A stretch of DNA of 64,000 nt, taken from the NCBI GenBank assembly GCA_900468625.1, contig UBUL01000026.1:62001-126000 (forward strand). Direction: 5' to 3'. Source of the stretch: Hyphomicrobiales bacterium (GTDB lineage: Bacteria; Pseudomonadota; Alphaproteobacteria; Rhizobiales; Rhizobiaceae). The notes under the pieces were generated by a model. The model did no database searches and had not been told where the DNA came from. It saw nothing but the letters and a program-made list of their open reading frames with translations. The first letter of the stretch is position 1, and each line of letters opens with the position of its first letter. Shown in pieces: positions 17,428-24,793 of the stretch. Both the position numbers and the translations under genes were made by a program.

Positions 17428-18040
17428 ATGCGCCGCTAAGATAATCGATGAGCGCCGCCATGGCTGTTTCTGCCGCAATCGCGTCACCGTCTTGAATGGC
17501 TTCGATGGCCTGAACGTGCATCGCAATTGCCCCATCCATGCGGTCATGCGTTCCGGTGGAATACCACAGCCGGCGCGCATGCGTTTGCACGGGCGCGAGC
17601 GCCGCCATGATGAAATTGTTGGGGCAGGCGGCTTCGAGAACCTCGTCGAACGTCTTGTCGGCGGCGAAAAAGCCTGGCAGGTCGCCGGTGACGGCGCACT
17701 CCGCCATCAGGCGGGCGCATTCCCGCAATTGCTCGCGCTGCTGCGGATCGGCATAGGTCGCAGCTAGCGCGGCTGCGAGCGGTTCCAGTTCGCGCCTGAC
17801 CTGCATGACATATCGATGATCCTCGGGACGAATCTCCGCAATCTGCAGGCCGACACGCGGGCGAACATGGATCAAACCTTGCCAAGCAAGCTTCTGGATC
17901 GCCTCGCGCACCGGTGTCCGCCCATGCCCCGCCATCTCGATCAGCTGCTTTTCGGTGACGAGCGTGCCTGGCTTCAGCTCAAGCGTCACGATCGCGTATT
18001 CCAGCGCGAGATAGGCGAGGTGGCTAAGCGAATTCTGCAT
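17426..18040 (-). CDS. GntR-family regulator with FCD domain
   Basis: DNA-binding regulator of the FadR/FCD subfamily, 204 residues. The N-terminal winged helix (LKPGTLVTEKQLIEMAGHGRTPVREAIQKLAWQGLI) covers about residues 20-60, and the FCD ligand domain shows DKTFDEVLEAACPNNF and HDRMDGAIAMHVQAIEAI. The His and Asp/Glu residues of FCD domains usually bind a metal and small organic acids. No catabolic or transport genes lie next to it on the same strand, so its target is unknown; a palindrome TGATATATCA at 18107-18116, upstream of its own start, suggests autoregulation. Confidence 0.9.
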   Translation of the reverse strand: MQNSLSHLAYLALEYAIVTLELKPGTLVTEKQLIEMAGHGRTPVREAIQKLAWQGLIHVRPRVGLQIAEIRPEDHRYVMQVRRELEPLAAALAATYADPQQREQLRECARLMAECAVTGDLPGFFAADKTFDEVLEAACPNNFIMAALAPVQTHARRLWYSTGTHDRMDGAIAMHVQAIEAIQDGDAIAAETAMAALIDYLSGA

Positions 18041-18106
18041 TCGAGGCTGTCCGACTTATGCTTGAATGGCGCACAGTGTCATCTAGCATCTCGAAGGCAG
18101 TCGATG

Positions 18107-18116
18107 TGATATATCA
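18107..18116. promoter_or_regulatory. Palindrome TGATATATCA upstream of the gntR gene
   Basis: A perfect 10-bp palindrome 67 bases upstream of the GntR-family start codon at 18040. Its size and A/T core resemble operators of GntR-family regulators. Binding by the adjacent regulator is an inference. Confidence 0.35.
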
Positions 18117-18182
18117 GTATCGTCGCCTCCAAGGCAGACAATGCCGGCACCATGCCGCAAATCTAGCTGAAAGAGCCGCGAA

Positions 18183-18389
18183 TCATCGGCCGATTGCGGT
18201 CGCAAGGGAGGCCGGCCTTCGTTTGGCTGCCATCAGCAGATCGAGTTCCGTCGACGACGGACCGAACTTGTAGAAGAGGCGTTTAGCCTCCGCCTCGTCG
18301 AGGCGATATTTCCGTGCAAATTCGGCAATACTGTAGGGACGGCCGCGAATAACCTTGCGTGTGGTTGTCCGATTGGCGTTTTCCGTCAT
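18183..18389 (-). CDS. Small protein of 68 residues, function unknown
   Basis: A strong AAGGAGG eight bases before the ATG supports this as a real gene. The product is basic and soluble: an N-terminal tail rich in Thr, Arg and Asn, then a compact helical stretch YSIAEFARKYRLDEAEAKRL and FGPSSTELDLLMAAKRRP. The pattern of a helix with AKKF/ARKY, an acidic turn and a GPS motif resembles small DUF3606-like proteins of rhizobia, but the match is from memory and weak. No membrane segment. It stands alone between the gntR gene and the GlsB-type gene. Confidence 0.65.
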   Translation of the reverse strand: MTENANRTTTRKVIRGRPYSIAEFARKYRLDEAEAKRLFYKFGPSSTELDLLMAAKRRPASLATAIGR

Positions 18390-18650
18390 GTTTCCAACCT
18401 CCTTTCGGGTCCATCCTGATAGATAGCGCCGAGGTCGGGGTTGGAAAGGTCTGAAAACGTATCGCGACGTTTCGAATCAGTATGTTGCGCTTCGAGCGCT
18501 TGATGACAGGCATGTTGTTGTCGTCGCAAAATATGCTGCCTGTTTTTGCGCGGGATTCTTCCGGCTTGCTTGACGGGAAACCGTGCACCAAAAAAAAGGG
18601 AAGGCTGTCTATTCCGTCTTCCCTTTCTCCTCTTCCCGATTTGGACTTGT
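18390..18650. other. Intergenic stretch with one hairpin and no supported gene
   Basis: Between the small gene at 18183 and the RIME1-like element I find no open frame with a convincing start and protein-like composition. The only clear structure is the hairpin with an A-run at 18590-18626, annotated separately. Confidence 0.5.
18590..18626 (-). terminator. Terminator-like hairpin downstream of the GlsB-type gene
   Basis: AAAGGGAAG (18595-18603) pairs with CTTCCCTTT (18618-18626). Read on the minus strand it is followed by eight T from the A-run at 18590-18597. It would end leftward transcripts that pass from the gene at 18772-19029 through the RIME1-like element. The 14-base loop is rather long. 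Confidence 0.5.
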
Positions 18651-18758
18651 CCACAGCGCCGCGCGTCACCTTTGACGCGCAAAGGTCGCTGTGGCACTTT
18701 TAATCTGCTGCGTAATTTTATCCTTAGACCGATGCCAATTTAAGGAATCACGCAGTAG
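18651..18758. repeat. RIME1-like rhizobial intergenic mosaic element
   Basis: A 108-bp block with two palindromes. The first has the inner arms GCGCGTC (18661-18667) and GACGCGC (18674-18680) inside outer arms CCACAGCG (18651-18658) and CGCTGTGG (18687-18694). The second has CTGCGT (18708-18713) with ACGCAG (18750-18755), and inside it TCCTTA (18721-18726) with TAAGGA (18741-18746). Size and two-palindrome layout match the Rhizobium-specific intergenic mosaic element RIME1, and the wording CAAAGGTCGCTGT is familiar from rhizobial genomes. It lies 13 bases beyond the stop of the GlsB-type gene, the usual 3' position. Confidence 0.78.
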
Positions 18759-18771
18759 CCCGATGCGCCGC

Positions 18772-19029
18772 TCAGCGCCTGATCAGGCGGCCGACGAAAA
18801 TCAGGATGCAGGCGCCGATGAAGCCCGTGATCAGGTAGTTCAACCATGCATGGAATGGCAGCCCGATATGGAGCACGCCGAACAGCCAACTGGCAACGAT
18901 CGCGCCAACGATGCCGAGGACGATGTTCATGATAATGCCCGTGTTGCTTTTCATGATCATCTCGGCGAACCAGCCAGCTAGGCCGCCGATGATAATTGCT
19001 GCAATCCAACCGACGTGTGCGTCATCCAT
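18772..19029 (-). CDS. GlsB/YeaQ/YmgE-family small membrane protein
   Basis: Small inner-membrane protein of 85 residues with three hydrophobic helices: WIAAIIIGGLAGWFAEMIM, IVLGIVGAIVASWLFGVL, and LITGFIGACILIFVGRLIR. The glycine-rich pattern GGLAGWFAEMI and NIVLGIVGAIVASW is the transglycosylase-associated (GlsB/YeaQ/YmgE) family. Members are induced by general stress in several bacteria but have no proven biochemical role. AGGAGG lies before the ATG at 19029. Downstream comes the RIME1-like element and a terminator-like hairpin. Confidence 0.9.
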   Translation of the reverse strand: MDDAHVGWIAAIIIGGLAGWFAEMIMKSNTGIIMNIVLGIVGAIVASWLFGVLHIGLPFHAWLNYLITGFIGACILIFVGRLIRR

Positions 19030-19335
19030 AAAAGAACCTCCTGAGGGCCAGACGGGTTGTCAACAATACTGATATACACCAAAAACGATTCGCACCCCAA
19101 CTGTTGTGGATGGCGAGCCGATCGATCCATACATTGCAATCCTGATTATTAAGGGAAATTGTTACGGTTGTTTGGGTGCGCGAGAATCGATTGCCTTGCC
19201 AAGGGCTGGTTCTTTACCATCCTGGATTTCCAATCTTCCCCGCGCAAGGAGCGGGCTCTCCGTTCGATACCGCAATTTCATTGCCCGAAGATGAGGAAAA
19301 GCATCTTCATGCCGCCGCTGCCGCGATTTTATGGG

Positions 19336-19364
19336 TTGACCGCAATAGGGCCTCTGCATATGTT
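19336..19364 (+). promoter_or_regulatory. Sigma-70 promoter for tRNA-Lys
   Basis: TTGACC (19336-19341) and TATGTT (19359-19364) are 17 bp apart. The expected transcript start near 19371 is about 35 bases before the mature tRNA end, a normal leader for a single tRNA gene. Confidence 0.6.
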
Positions 19365-19405
19365 CCGCGCACTTCCAGCCGAGGCAGCATCTGCCTGCGG
19401 AGAGG

Positions 19406-19481
19406 GAGAGCGTAGCTCAGTCGGTAGAGCAACTGACTTTTAATCAGTAGGTCATGGGTTCGAATCCCATCGCTCTCACCA
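19406..19481 (+). tRNA. tRNA-Lys (anticodon UUU)
   Basis: A 76-base cloverleaf. Acceptor GAGAGCG (19406-19412) pairs with CGCTCTC (19471-19477), followed by discriminator A and an encoded CCA. The D-arm GCTCAGTCGGTAGAGC and T-arm GGGTTCGAATCCC are standard. The anticodon loop CTTTTAA gives anticodon TTT at 19439-19441, hence lysine. It stands alone. Confidence 0.98.
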
Positions 19482-19724
19482 TCGGGCAAAAATTGTCTTT
19501 TACAATATCTTCGCGAATGTTTGTTTGGCCTCCAACCACCGCTGTCGCGAGTGATTTGTCGGCTCGATCGCCTGAAAATGCGCTCATGATCCGGCTGGCC
19601 GAGGCGACCGGTTTCGAACTATGGAAGCAGCATTCCGCTGCTCATCAGCTCGCATGGCAACCCACAGCTTAGTGATGACACGTGCCGCATAATGATTGGA
19701 GAAAGTGGCCGATATGGTAGTAAG

Positions 19725-19747
19725 ATACCCTGATCCAGATCAGGTAT
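19725..19747. repeat. Palindrome just upstream of the unknown membrane protein gene
   Basis: ATACC-c-TGATC, two bases, then GATCA-GGTAT: ten paired bases on each side with one extra C in the left arm. It ends 16 bases before the ATG at 19764 and could be an operator or a leader hairpin covering the ribosome binding region. Confidence 0.55.
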
Positions 19748-19763
19748 TGAAGACGTTGGGCGA

Positions 19764-20243
19764 ATGATGGAATTCGTGGCGGAACTATCTTTGTGGGAAA
19801 TCTATGCAATTGTTTGCGGATTGCTCGGTTCCCTGGGAATTTTGCTTGGGCTTATCGCCGCAAAGAGATTCGGGATCGCATTGAGGCTGCTGCCCCTGGT
19901 CGGTATCGCGATGACAACACCGGTCACGGAGCGCCTGGTGCTTCCCTATCTCAACGATCGCTATCCGGTGATCTTCGCCAACAAGGATCTGCCCAAGAAA
20001 GTCGATCACAAGACCACGCTGACGAAAGTTGATCTCACCGATCACATCTACAGCTATTTCTTCGACCTTGATGATGACGACGACGATTTCGATGCGCCTC
20101 TCGTCAAATCCGCGCAGCTTACGGACCTGTGCGACTTCCTGCTGCCGAAATTCAGTTCCGGCGAGGCCTCTCTGGCGAATTATATCTATCAATTCAAGGG
20201 CAAGGATTACTCTTTTTCGGTTGATAGTGCCGACTGCTCGTGA
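19764..20243 (+). CDS. Unrecognised membrane-anchored protein with an acidic run
   Basis: I do not recognise this 159-residue protein. The N terminus has two probable membrane helices (IYAIVCGLLGSLGILLGLIA and IALRLLPLVGIAMTT), followed by a region PYLNDRYPVIFANKDLPKKV, an acidic stretch DLDDDDDDFD at about residues 101-110, and a soluble C-terminal part ending in FSVDSADCS. The acidic run could bind divalent cations, but no EF-hand loop is clear. A second ATG at 19767 is possible. The gene stands alone between tRNA-Lys and the small gene at 20400, with a palindrome just upstream. Codon-level composition looks like normal coding sequence; no homology is claimed. Confidence 0.7.
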   Translation: MMEFVAELSLWEIYAIVCGLLGSLGILLGLIAAKRFGIALRLLPLVGIAMTTPVTERLVLPYLNDRYPVIFANKDLPKKVDHKTTLTKVDLTDHIYSYFFDLDDDDDDFDAPLVKSAQLTDLCDFLLPKFSSGEASLANYIYQFKGKDYSFSVDSADCS

Positions 20244-20399
20244 GGTCGACACACGTCATCCAACGGCGCCGCTCTGATCTGAGCTCAAATAACAGATCCC
20301 TGCCGGCTCTTCGATCCAGATGCGGCGCGGCGGGCGACCTCGACCGGGGAACCTAATCGAATCAGCCGAGTTTTCTTTCAAACAGAAAGGAGGCGCAGC

Positions 20400-20603
20400 T
20401 TGGCTTATGATCAATCGCGTAATCCGCAAGGAGAAAAGCAAAACAAGCAATCGCTTGCGAAAATACAGCATAGCAAGGCACATCACGAAGGCGGAGCGGC
20501 AGAAAAGGAAAATAACGCTCCGCTCGTCGCCGATCCCCGCAACAGGCTTGTGGATGGCAAGACCGATCCGGTAACGAAGGAACTGAAACCGAAGCGGACA
20601 TGA
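20400..20603 (+). CDS. Small hydrophilic protein of 67 residues, function unknown
   Basis: Starts with TTG, six bases after a near-perfect AAAGGAGG (20386-20393), which is the main support for it being translated. The product is very polar and rich in Lys, Gln, Asn and His (QNKQSLAKIQHSKAHHEGG), with a conserved-looking tail LVADPRNRLVDGKTDPVTKE; no cysteine, no hydrophobic segment, probably disordered. Such small hydrophilic proteins in rhizobia are often stress-linked, but nothing here proves that. An overlapping ATG at 20600 opens another frame that I do not regard as a gene. Confidence 0.5.
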   Translation: MAYDQSRNPQGEKQNKQSLAKIQHSKAHHEGGAAEKENNAPLVADPRNRLVDGKTDPVTKELKPKRT

Positions 20604-20727
20604 GCATTTCCGTGTTCGGCCGACCAACGGCGACGGCAAGGCAGCCGGTCATTCCCGTCACGACTGCAACGATTGCAAAGAGAACATATTCTCGCTTCCA
20701 GCCTGGCTTCAAAACAGCGGCAGGCAA

Positions 20728-20751
20728 GCTCTCGAGTGAGGGCTCGAGAGC
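20728..20751. repeat. Perfect 9-bp inverted repeat in the gene-poor stretch
   Basis: GCTCTCGAG (20728-20736) and CTCGAGAGC (20743-20751) flank the six-base loop TGAGGG. No T-run follows on either strand, so a terminator role is unlikely. Confidence 0.6.
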
Positions 20752-21140
20752 GAGAAGGCCGGCCGCAAGATCATCCGCGTTCGAGACTGTTTCCTTAGGG
20801 GGAGGGTTTATGGCTGCGTTTAATTTCCTGTTCCGTCCGTTGATTCCACCGAACAGGAATAAGCTGTAATTTCAGTGAGTTTCCCGGGTTTGCCCCGCTT
20901 GTTGCAAAACGTCGCCGGCGCGATCGCTGCAGCTTGAAACGAATTCGACATGCCGTTGCCGCCACACCGGATGAATCCGCCTTGATCGATCAGGATGCAC
21001 AACCGGCGTCCGGAGTTGGCAGCGCTTGGGAACCCAAAGGATTGAGCAAGGCATGCCGACAGCGCGCAGAACGATGTCCGCAGCCGCGCGCCGCTATTTC
21101 GCTCCGAGAATCAGGGGGATGACCAGCTTCTCGCAGCAAT

Positions 21141-21171
21141 CAACTCTACCGTCGTTTCAACGGTAAAGTTG
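21141..21171. repeat. Hairpin downstream of the PsiF-like gene
   Basis: CAACT-c-TACCGT pairs with ACGGTA-a-AGTTG across a seven-base loop, giving eleven pairs and one mismatch. It lies 29 bases after the stop of the leftward PsiF-like gene. There is no U-run, so it may protect the mRNA 3' end rather than stop transcription. Confidence 0.55.
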
Positions 21172-21199
21172 ACCGTTGGGTTGAGATTAGTCCCGGATA

Positions 21200-21478
21200 C
21201 TAGGACTTGCCGCCGTTCTTCTTGCAATCGCTTCTGAACTTGGCGCGCGCCTTTCCATGCAGGCCCTTGGCATCGGCCTGCGCCGAGCATGCCTTGGAAA
21301 CGGCTGTCTGGGCCGGTTTCATCGCTTTTGGCTTGGTCATGGTGGTGGTGGTCGAAGGAGTCGACGTCGTTGCACTGGGAGTTTTCGTCGTGGTGCTGGG
21401 AGTTGCTGTTTGTGCCATGGCACTTACGCTGAAGAGCGCGACAAAGGCTGCAGTCGTGAACATAGTAACAATTCGCAT
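21200..21478 (-). CDS. Secreted PsiF-repeat-like protein with Thr-rich linker
   Basis: A 92-residue exported protein. The start at 21478 gives a clear signal peptide (MRIVTMFTTAAFVALFSVSAMA, cleavage after AMA near residue 22), so longer frames upstream are rejected. A Thr/Ser/Pro-rich linker (TPSTTTKTPSATTSTPSTTT) follows, then one C-terminal domain SKACSAQADAKGLHGKAR and FRSDCKKNGG, with two cysteines, which looks like a single PsiF repeat. PsiF is phosphate-starvation-inducible in E. coli, but its function is unknown. It is divergent from ccdA with about 270 bases between. Confidence 0.8.
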   Translation of the reverse strand: MRIVTMFTTAAFVALFSVSAMAQTATPSTTTKTPSATTSTPSTTTTMTKPKAMKPAQTAVSKACSAQADAKGLHGKARAKFRSDCKKNGGKS

Positions 21479-21751
21479 GGGGCTTTTCCTCCGATAACTA
21501 ACTTTGGATGGAATGTACGTTGTCCGACGAACGACAGCAGCTTGAACCAATATTCCTGCAAAAGCAATTCGTTCGTTAGGTCGCTTTGCGGCCGTTGGTC
21601 GCGCTCGGCAGCAGCTGGTTTGTCGCATTGATGTAATATTGGACAAGAATTCAATCCCAGGGACGAGTTGTTGCTCCACTCGAAAAGGTGATTGGCTTTC
21701 ATACCCCTGCGACGCTAGGAAGGAGCTGGAATGACATAGCCGGAGTCCATC

Positions 21752-22504
21752 GTGTCGCTTGCCGATATCTCGCTTTTGAGCGCCTTGCTCGCCGGAGCGC
21801 TTTCTTTTCTTTCGCCTTGTGTGCTGCCACTCGTGCCGCCCTATCTCTGCTACATGGCGGGAATTTCAGTGGAGCAGTTTCGCGGCGGCGGCGCAATGGC
21901 TGTAGCGCAGCCGAGCGTTCGCGGCAACGTGCTGTTGTCTGCGCTGTTCTTCACCTTGGGGTTCGCCACGGTGTTCGTCGCGCTGGGTGCCGGCGCTTCC
22001 TCCATAGGCCTGCTGCTGCGCCAGCACCTCGATATTCTCGCCAAGATCGGCGGCCTCATCATCGTCGTCATGGGCCTGAATTTCCTCGGCGTTTTCCACA
22101 TCGGCATTCTCGCGCGCGAGGCACGCTTCCAAAGCGGCGGCAAGCCGGCGACGCTGACCGGCGCCTATATCATGGGCCTTGCCTTCGCCTTCGGCTGGAC
22201 GCCCTGCATAGGTCCGGTGCTCGGCGCCATTCTCGGCATTGCCGCCTCGCGCGAAACGGTCGGCGCAGGCGCCGGCCTGCTCGCCGTCTATTCGCTCGGG
22301 CTCGCCATTCCCTTTTGGATCGCTGCTGGCTTCTCTGGCGCTTTCATGAGCTTTCTTTCCCGCTTTCGCCGCCATCTCGGCACGGTGGAGAAGGTCATGG
22401 GCGGCCTTCTTGTGCTGACGGGCCTCGCTTTCATTTTCGGCTACATCAGCGATATGGCGATCTGGTTTCAGCAGACCTTTCCAATCCTCATGAAAATCGG
22501 CTAG
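21752..22504 (+). CDS. ccdA: CcdA-type cytochrome c biogenesis / thiol-reduction membrane protein
   Basis: Inner-membrane protein of 250 residues that carries reducing power from thioredoxin to periplasmic thiol proteins, needed for cytochrome c maturation. Six hydrophobic segments are visible. The two redox cysteines lie in LSFLSPCVLPLVPPYLCYM (first helix) and FGWTPCIGPVLGA (fourth helix), both with the family prolines. The start is GTG at 21752 with CGGAG ten bases upstream. No other ccm or ccd gene is adjacent, so partners must be elsewhere. It converges on the UbiH-type gene. Confidence 0.93.
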   Translation: MSLADISLLSALLAGALSFLSPCVLPLVPPYLCYMAGISVEQFRGGGAMAVAQPSVRGNVLLSALFFTLGFATVFVALGAGASSIGLLLRQHLDILAKIGGLIIVVMGLNFLGVFHIGILAREARFQSGGKPATLTGAYIMGLAFAFGWTPCIGPVLGAILGIAASRETVGAGAGLLAVYSLGLAIPFWIAAGFSGAFMSFLSRFRRHLGTVEKVMGGLLVLTGLAFIFGYISDMAIWFQQTFPILMKIG

Positions 22505-22651
22505 CCGGGCGAGATCTTCGCCTCCGTTTTCAGCGCAAAATGGAACATGCCTGACGGTTGCGGCAACATCCTGCGCACTATTTGCCATGGGCGTACGGCC
22601 TGTTCCGCGGTGACGGTTCCTCTTGCCCTCTATTTGACGGAGCCGGGTGCC

Positions 22652-23854
22652 TTACCCGTGCAGCTTTTCCCGTAGCATCGACGAAAAATTACGCAGGCTG
22701 CCGCCAGGCTCGATGCCCTCGCGCATGACGAAGTTGCGCAGCGGCGCGATGGCGGAAAGCACATGCAGACCCGCGGCCCGCAGCATTTGTACAGGCAGGA
22801 AGTCCGACAGCAGCGAACGGTTGAGGAGATCGACGCTCGCCGTGCGGCTGATGATGTCGGCACGTCTCTTGCGATCGAAACTGTCGCCGGATGCCGCCGG
22901 AATCGGCTGATCCGCGCGTCCGCAGAGGATGTCCGACAGCGCCAATATATCGCGAAGACTCAAATTGAGCCCTTGTGCGCCGATCGGCGGGAAGACATGG
23001 GCCGCTTCGCCGATCAGCGCGGCGCGGCCCTTGCCGAAGCGATAGGCAGTCATGCCGGAAAGCGGCCAGACCTGCACGCTGTCTTCGATCGTGACCTGGC
23101 CGAGCATCGACTGCATGCGTTCCTCGACCAACCGGCCGAGCTCCTCGAGCGACTTTCCGGCATTGGCAACGGCTTCAGCCGGTTTCTGCACCCAGACGAG
23201 GCTGGAGCGTCTGCCGGGCAACGGAACCTGCGTAAACGGACCACTTTCGGTGTGAAATTCCGTGGAGATGTTCTGGTGCGGCAGGCTATGTGCGAAATTC
23301 AAAACCATGGCCGATTGCGGATAGGACCAGCCCTTGACCTTGATATCAAGCGTCTCGCGCACCATCGAATTGCGGCCATCGGCGCCGACGACGAATGCGG
23401 CTTCGATCGAATCGCCGTTGTCGAGAGCGATCGATACGCCATCGTCGCGGAAGGCGATTTCGGAAGCAGTCGCTTCGATGCGGCTGACATTGCCTTCCGC
23501 CGCAATGGCCTCACTGAGGTTGTCGAGCAACACGGCGTTCGGAATATTGTAGCCGAAGGCGTCCAGCCCGATTTCGGAAGACCGGAACGAGACAGTTGGC
23601 GCCCGCAGCAGCCGCGACGTGCCATCGATAATGCGCATCGTGGTCAGCGGCGCTGCCGAAGGCGCGATCCGGTCCCACAGCGTCAGGCGTTCCAGAAAGC
23701 GGATCGATTGATCCATCAGCGCCGTCGTCCGGTTGTCGGCTTTGTTATGCGGTGCGGCGACGAGGGCGACGGATCTTCCGCCGCGCGCCAGCGCGAACGC
23801 CGTGATCATGCCAGCCAGGCCACCGCCGATAACGGCCACTTCAATCTGCTTCAT
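22652..23854 (-). CDS. UbiH/UbiF-family FAD-dependent ubiquinone hydroxylase
   Basis: Flavoprotein monooxygenase of 400 residues, likely adding a ring hydroxyl in ubiquinone synthesis at the membrane. It has the N-terminal FAD dinucleotide motif VAVIGGGLAGMITAFALARGG, the central DG motif VVGADGRNSMVRE, and the second FAD motif GRAALIGEAAHVFPPIGAQGLNLSLRD. The position of hydroxylation (UbiH, UbiF, UbiI or UbiL type) cannot be decided from the sequence alone, so no symbol is given. It is divergent from pcs by about 210 bases. The start at 23854 gives the usual short lead MKQIEVAVIGGG. Confidence 0.9.
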   Translation of the reverse strand: MKQIEVAVIGGGLAGMITAFALARGGRSVALVAAPHNKADNRTTALMDQSIRFLERLTLWDRIAPSAAPLTTMRIIDGTSRLLRAPTVSFRSSEIGLDAFGYNIPNAVLLDNLSEAIAAEGNVSRIEATASEIAFRDDGVSIALDNGDSIEAAFVVGADGRNSMVRETLDIKVKGWSYPQSAMVLNFAHSLPHQNISTEFHTESGPFTQVPLPGRRSSLVWVQKPAEAVANAGKSLEELGRLVEERMQSMLGQVTIEDSVQVWPLSGMTAYRFGKGRAALIGEAAHVFPPIGAQGLNLSLRDILALSDILCGRADQPIPAASGDSFDRKRRADIISRTASVDLLNRSLLSDFLPVQMLRAAGLHVLSAIAPLRNFVMREGIEPGGSLRNFSSMLREKLHG

Positions 23855-24067
23855 ATCGATGCCTCAATTGCCTCTGGTTCTGAAAATAAGCGCTTAGCCT
23901 GTTGAAATCCATGGGATGAAACATTGCAACGGGTGAAAATGACAGTAAGTCGCGCTAGCGTGCCACGATGAACGCTTTTGCGCTGGCGATGCCGGCCAAA
24001 GGATGCATATTAGCAAGAAAAAACCGCCTGCCGGGGCAGGTGAATAAGCTGACGAGTCGTGGGGCGG

Positions 24068-24793
24068 ATGAAAATCTTCAATTACAAGCGGGTACCTTAT
24101 GCGGAGATGCGTGCTTTCTCCGTCCATATACTGACGGCCTCCGGATCGTTTCTTGCCTTTCTCGGCGTCGTCGCGGCATCCGAGCATCGCTTCGTCGATA
24201 TGTTCTGGTGGCTCGGCCTTGCGCTGCTGGTCGACGGCATCGATGGCCCGATCGCGCGCAAGGTTCGCGTAAAGGAAGTGCTGCCCAACTGGTCCGGCGA
24301 CACGCTCGACAATATCATCGATTACGTGACCTATGTGCTCCTTCCGGCCTTCGCGCTCTATGAGAGCGGCATGATCGGCGAGCCCTGGTCCTTTGTCGCC
24401 GCCGGCATGATCGTGGTTTCCAGCGCCATCTACTATGCCGATACCGGGATGAAGACGGACGAGTATTTTTTCTCCGGTTTCCCGGTGGTCTGGAACATGG
24501 TGATTTTCACGCTCTTCGTCATCGGCGCCAGCGCGACGACCGCGATGATCCTTGTAGGTGTTTCCGTCGTCTTGACCTTCCTTCCGATCAATTTCCTGCA
24601 TCCCGTGCGCGTTAAGCGCCTGCGGCCGCTGAACCTTGGCATATTTCTCTTCTGGTCGGCGCTCGGCATCTATTCGCTGCTGATGCATTTCGTCATGCCG
24701 CAATGGGCCGTTGTCCTCTTCATCCTCAGCGGTATTTATCTTTATTGTATCGGTGCCGTGCTGCAGTTTTTCCCGTCCCTTGGACGTCAGTAA
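24068..24793 (+). CDS. pcs: Phosphatidylcholine synthase Pcs
   Basis: Membrane enzyme that condenses CDP-diacylglycerol with choline to form phosphatidylcholine, a lipid needed by many plant- and animal-associated alphaproteobacteria. The 241-residue protein carries the extended CDP-alcohol motif DGX2ARX12GX3DX3D, seen as DGPIAR then GDTLDNIID, and about seven hydrophobic segments. The ATG at 24068 begins MKIFNYKRVPYAEMRAF, the remembered family start; a GTG nine bases upstream is less likely. The last codons and the stop lie inside the first unit of a 24-bp tandem repeat, so the C-terminal residues SLGRQ may have been shaped by that repeat. Confidence 0.96.
   Translation: MKIFNYKRVPYAEMRAFSVHILTASGSFLAFLGVVAASEHRFVDMFWWLGLALLVDGIDGPIARKVRVKEVLPNWSGDTLDNIIDYVTYVLLPAFALYESGMIGEPWSFVAAGMIVVSSAIYYADTGMKTDEYFFSGFPVVWNMVIFTLFVIGASATTAMILVGVSVVLTFLPINFLHPVRVKRLRPLNLGIFLFWSALGIYSLLMHFVMPQWAVVLFILSGIYLYCIGAVLQFFPSLGRQ

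Larger units (their letters stand above)
20604..21199. other. Gene-poor stretch with two hairpins and one 19-codon frame
   Basis: No convincing protein gene fills these 596 bases. It holds a perfect inverted repeat GCTCTCGAG / CTCGAGAGC at 20728-20751, a 19-codon frame (20810-20869, starting MAAFNFLFRP) preceded by GGGGGAGGG, and a long hairpin at 21141-21171. A small RNA or a decayed gene is possible; neither can be shown from the sequence alone. Confidence 0.5.

Noticed and set aside
20600..20869. Open frame overlapping the 67-residue gene's stop as ATGA
   Set aside because: The overlap looks like coupling, but the protein is Arg/Thr/Ser-rich without structure and there is no ribosome binding site other than inside the preceding gene. 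Only its last 19 codons, with their own GGAGGG, are noted as a possibility.
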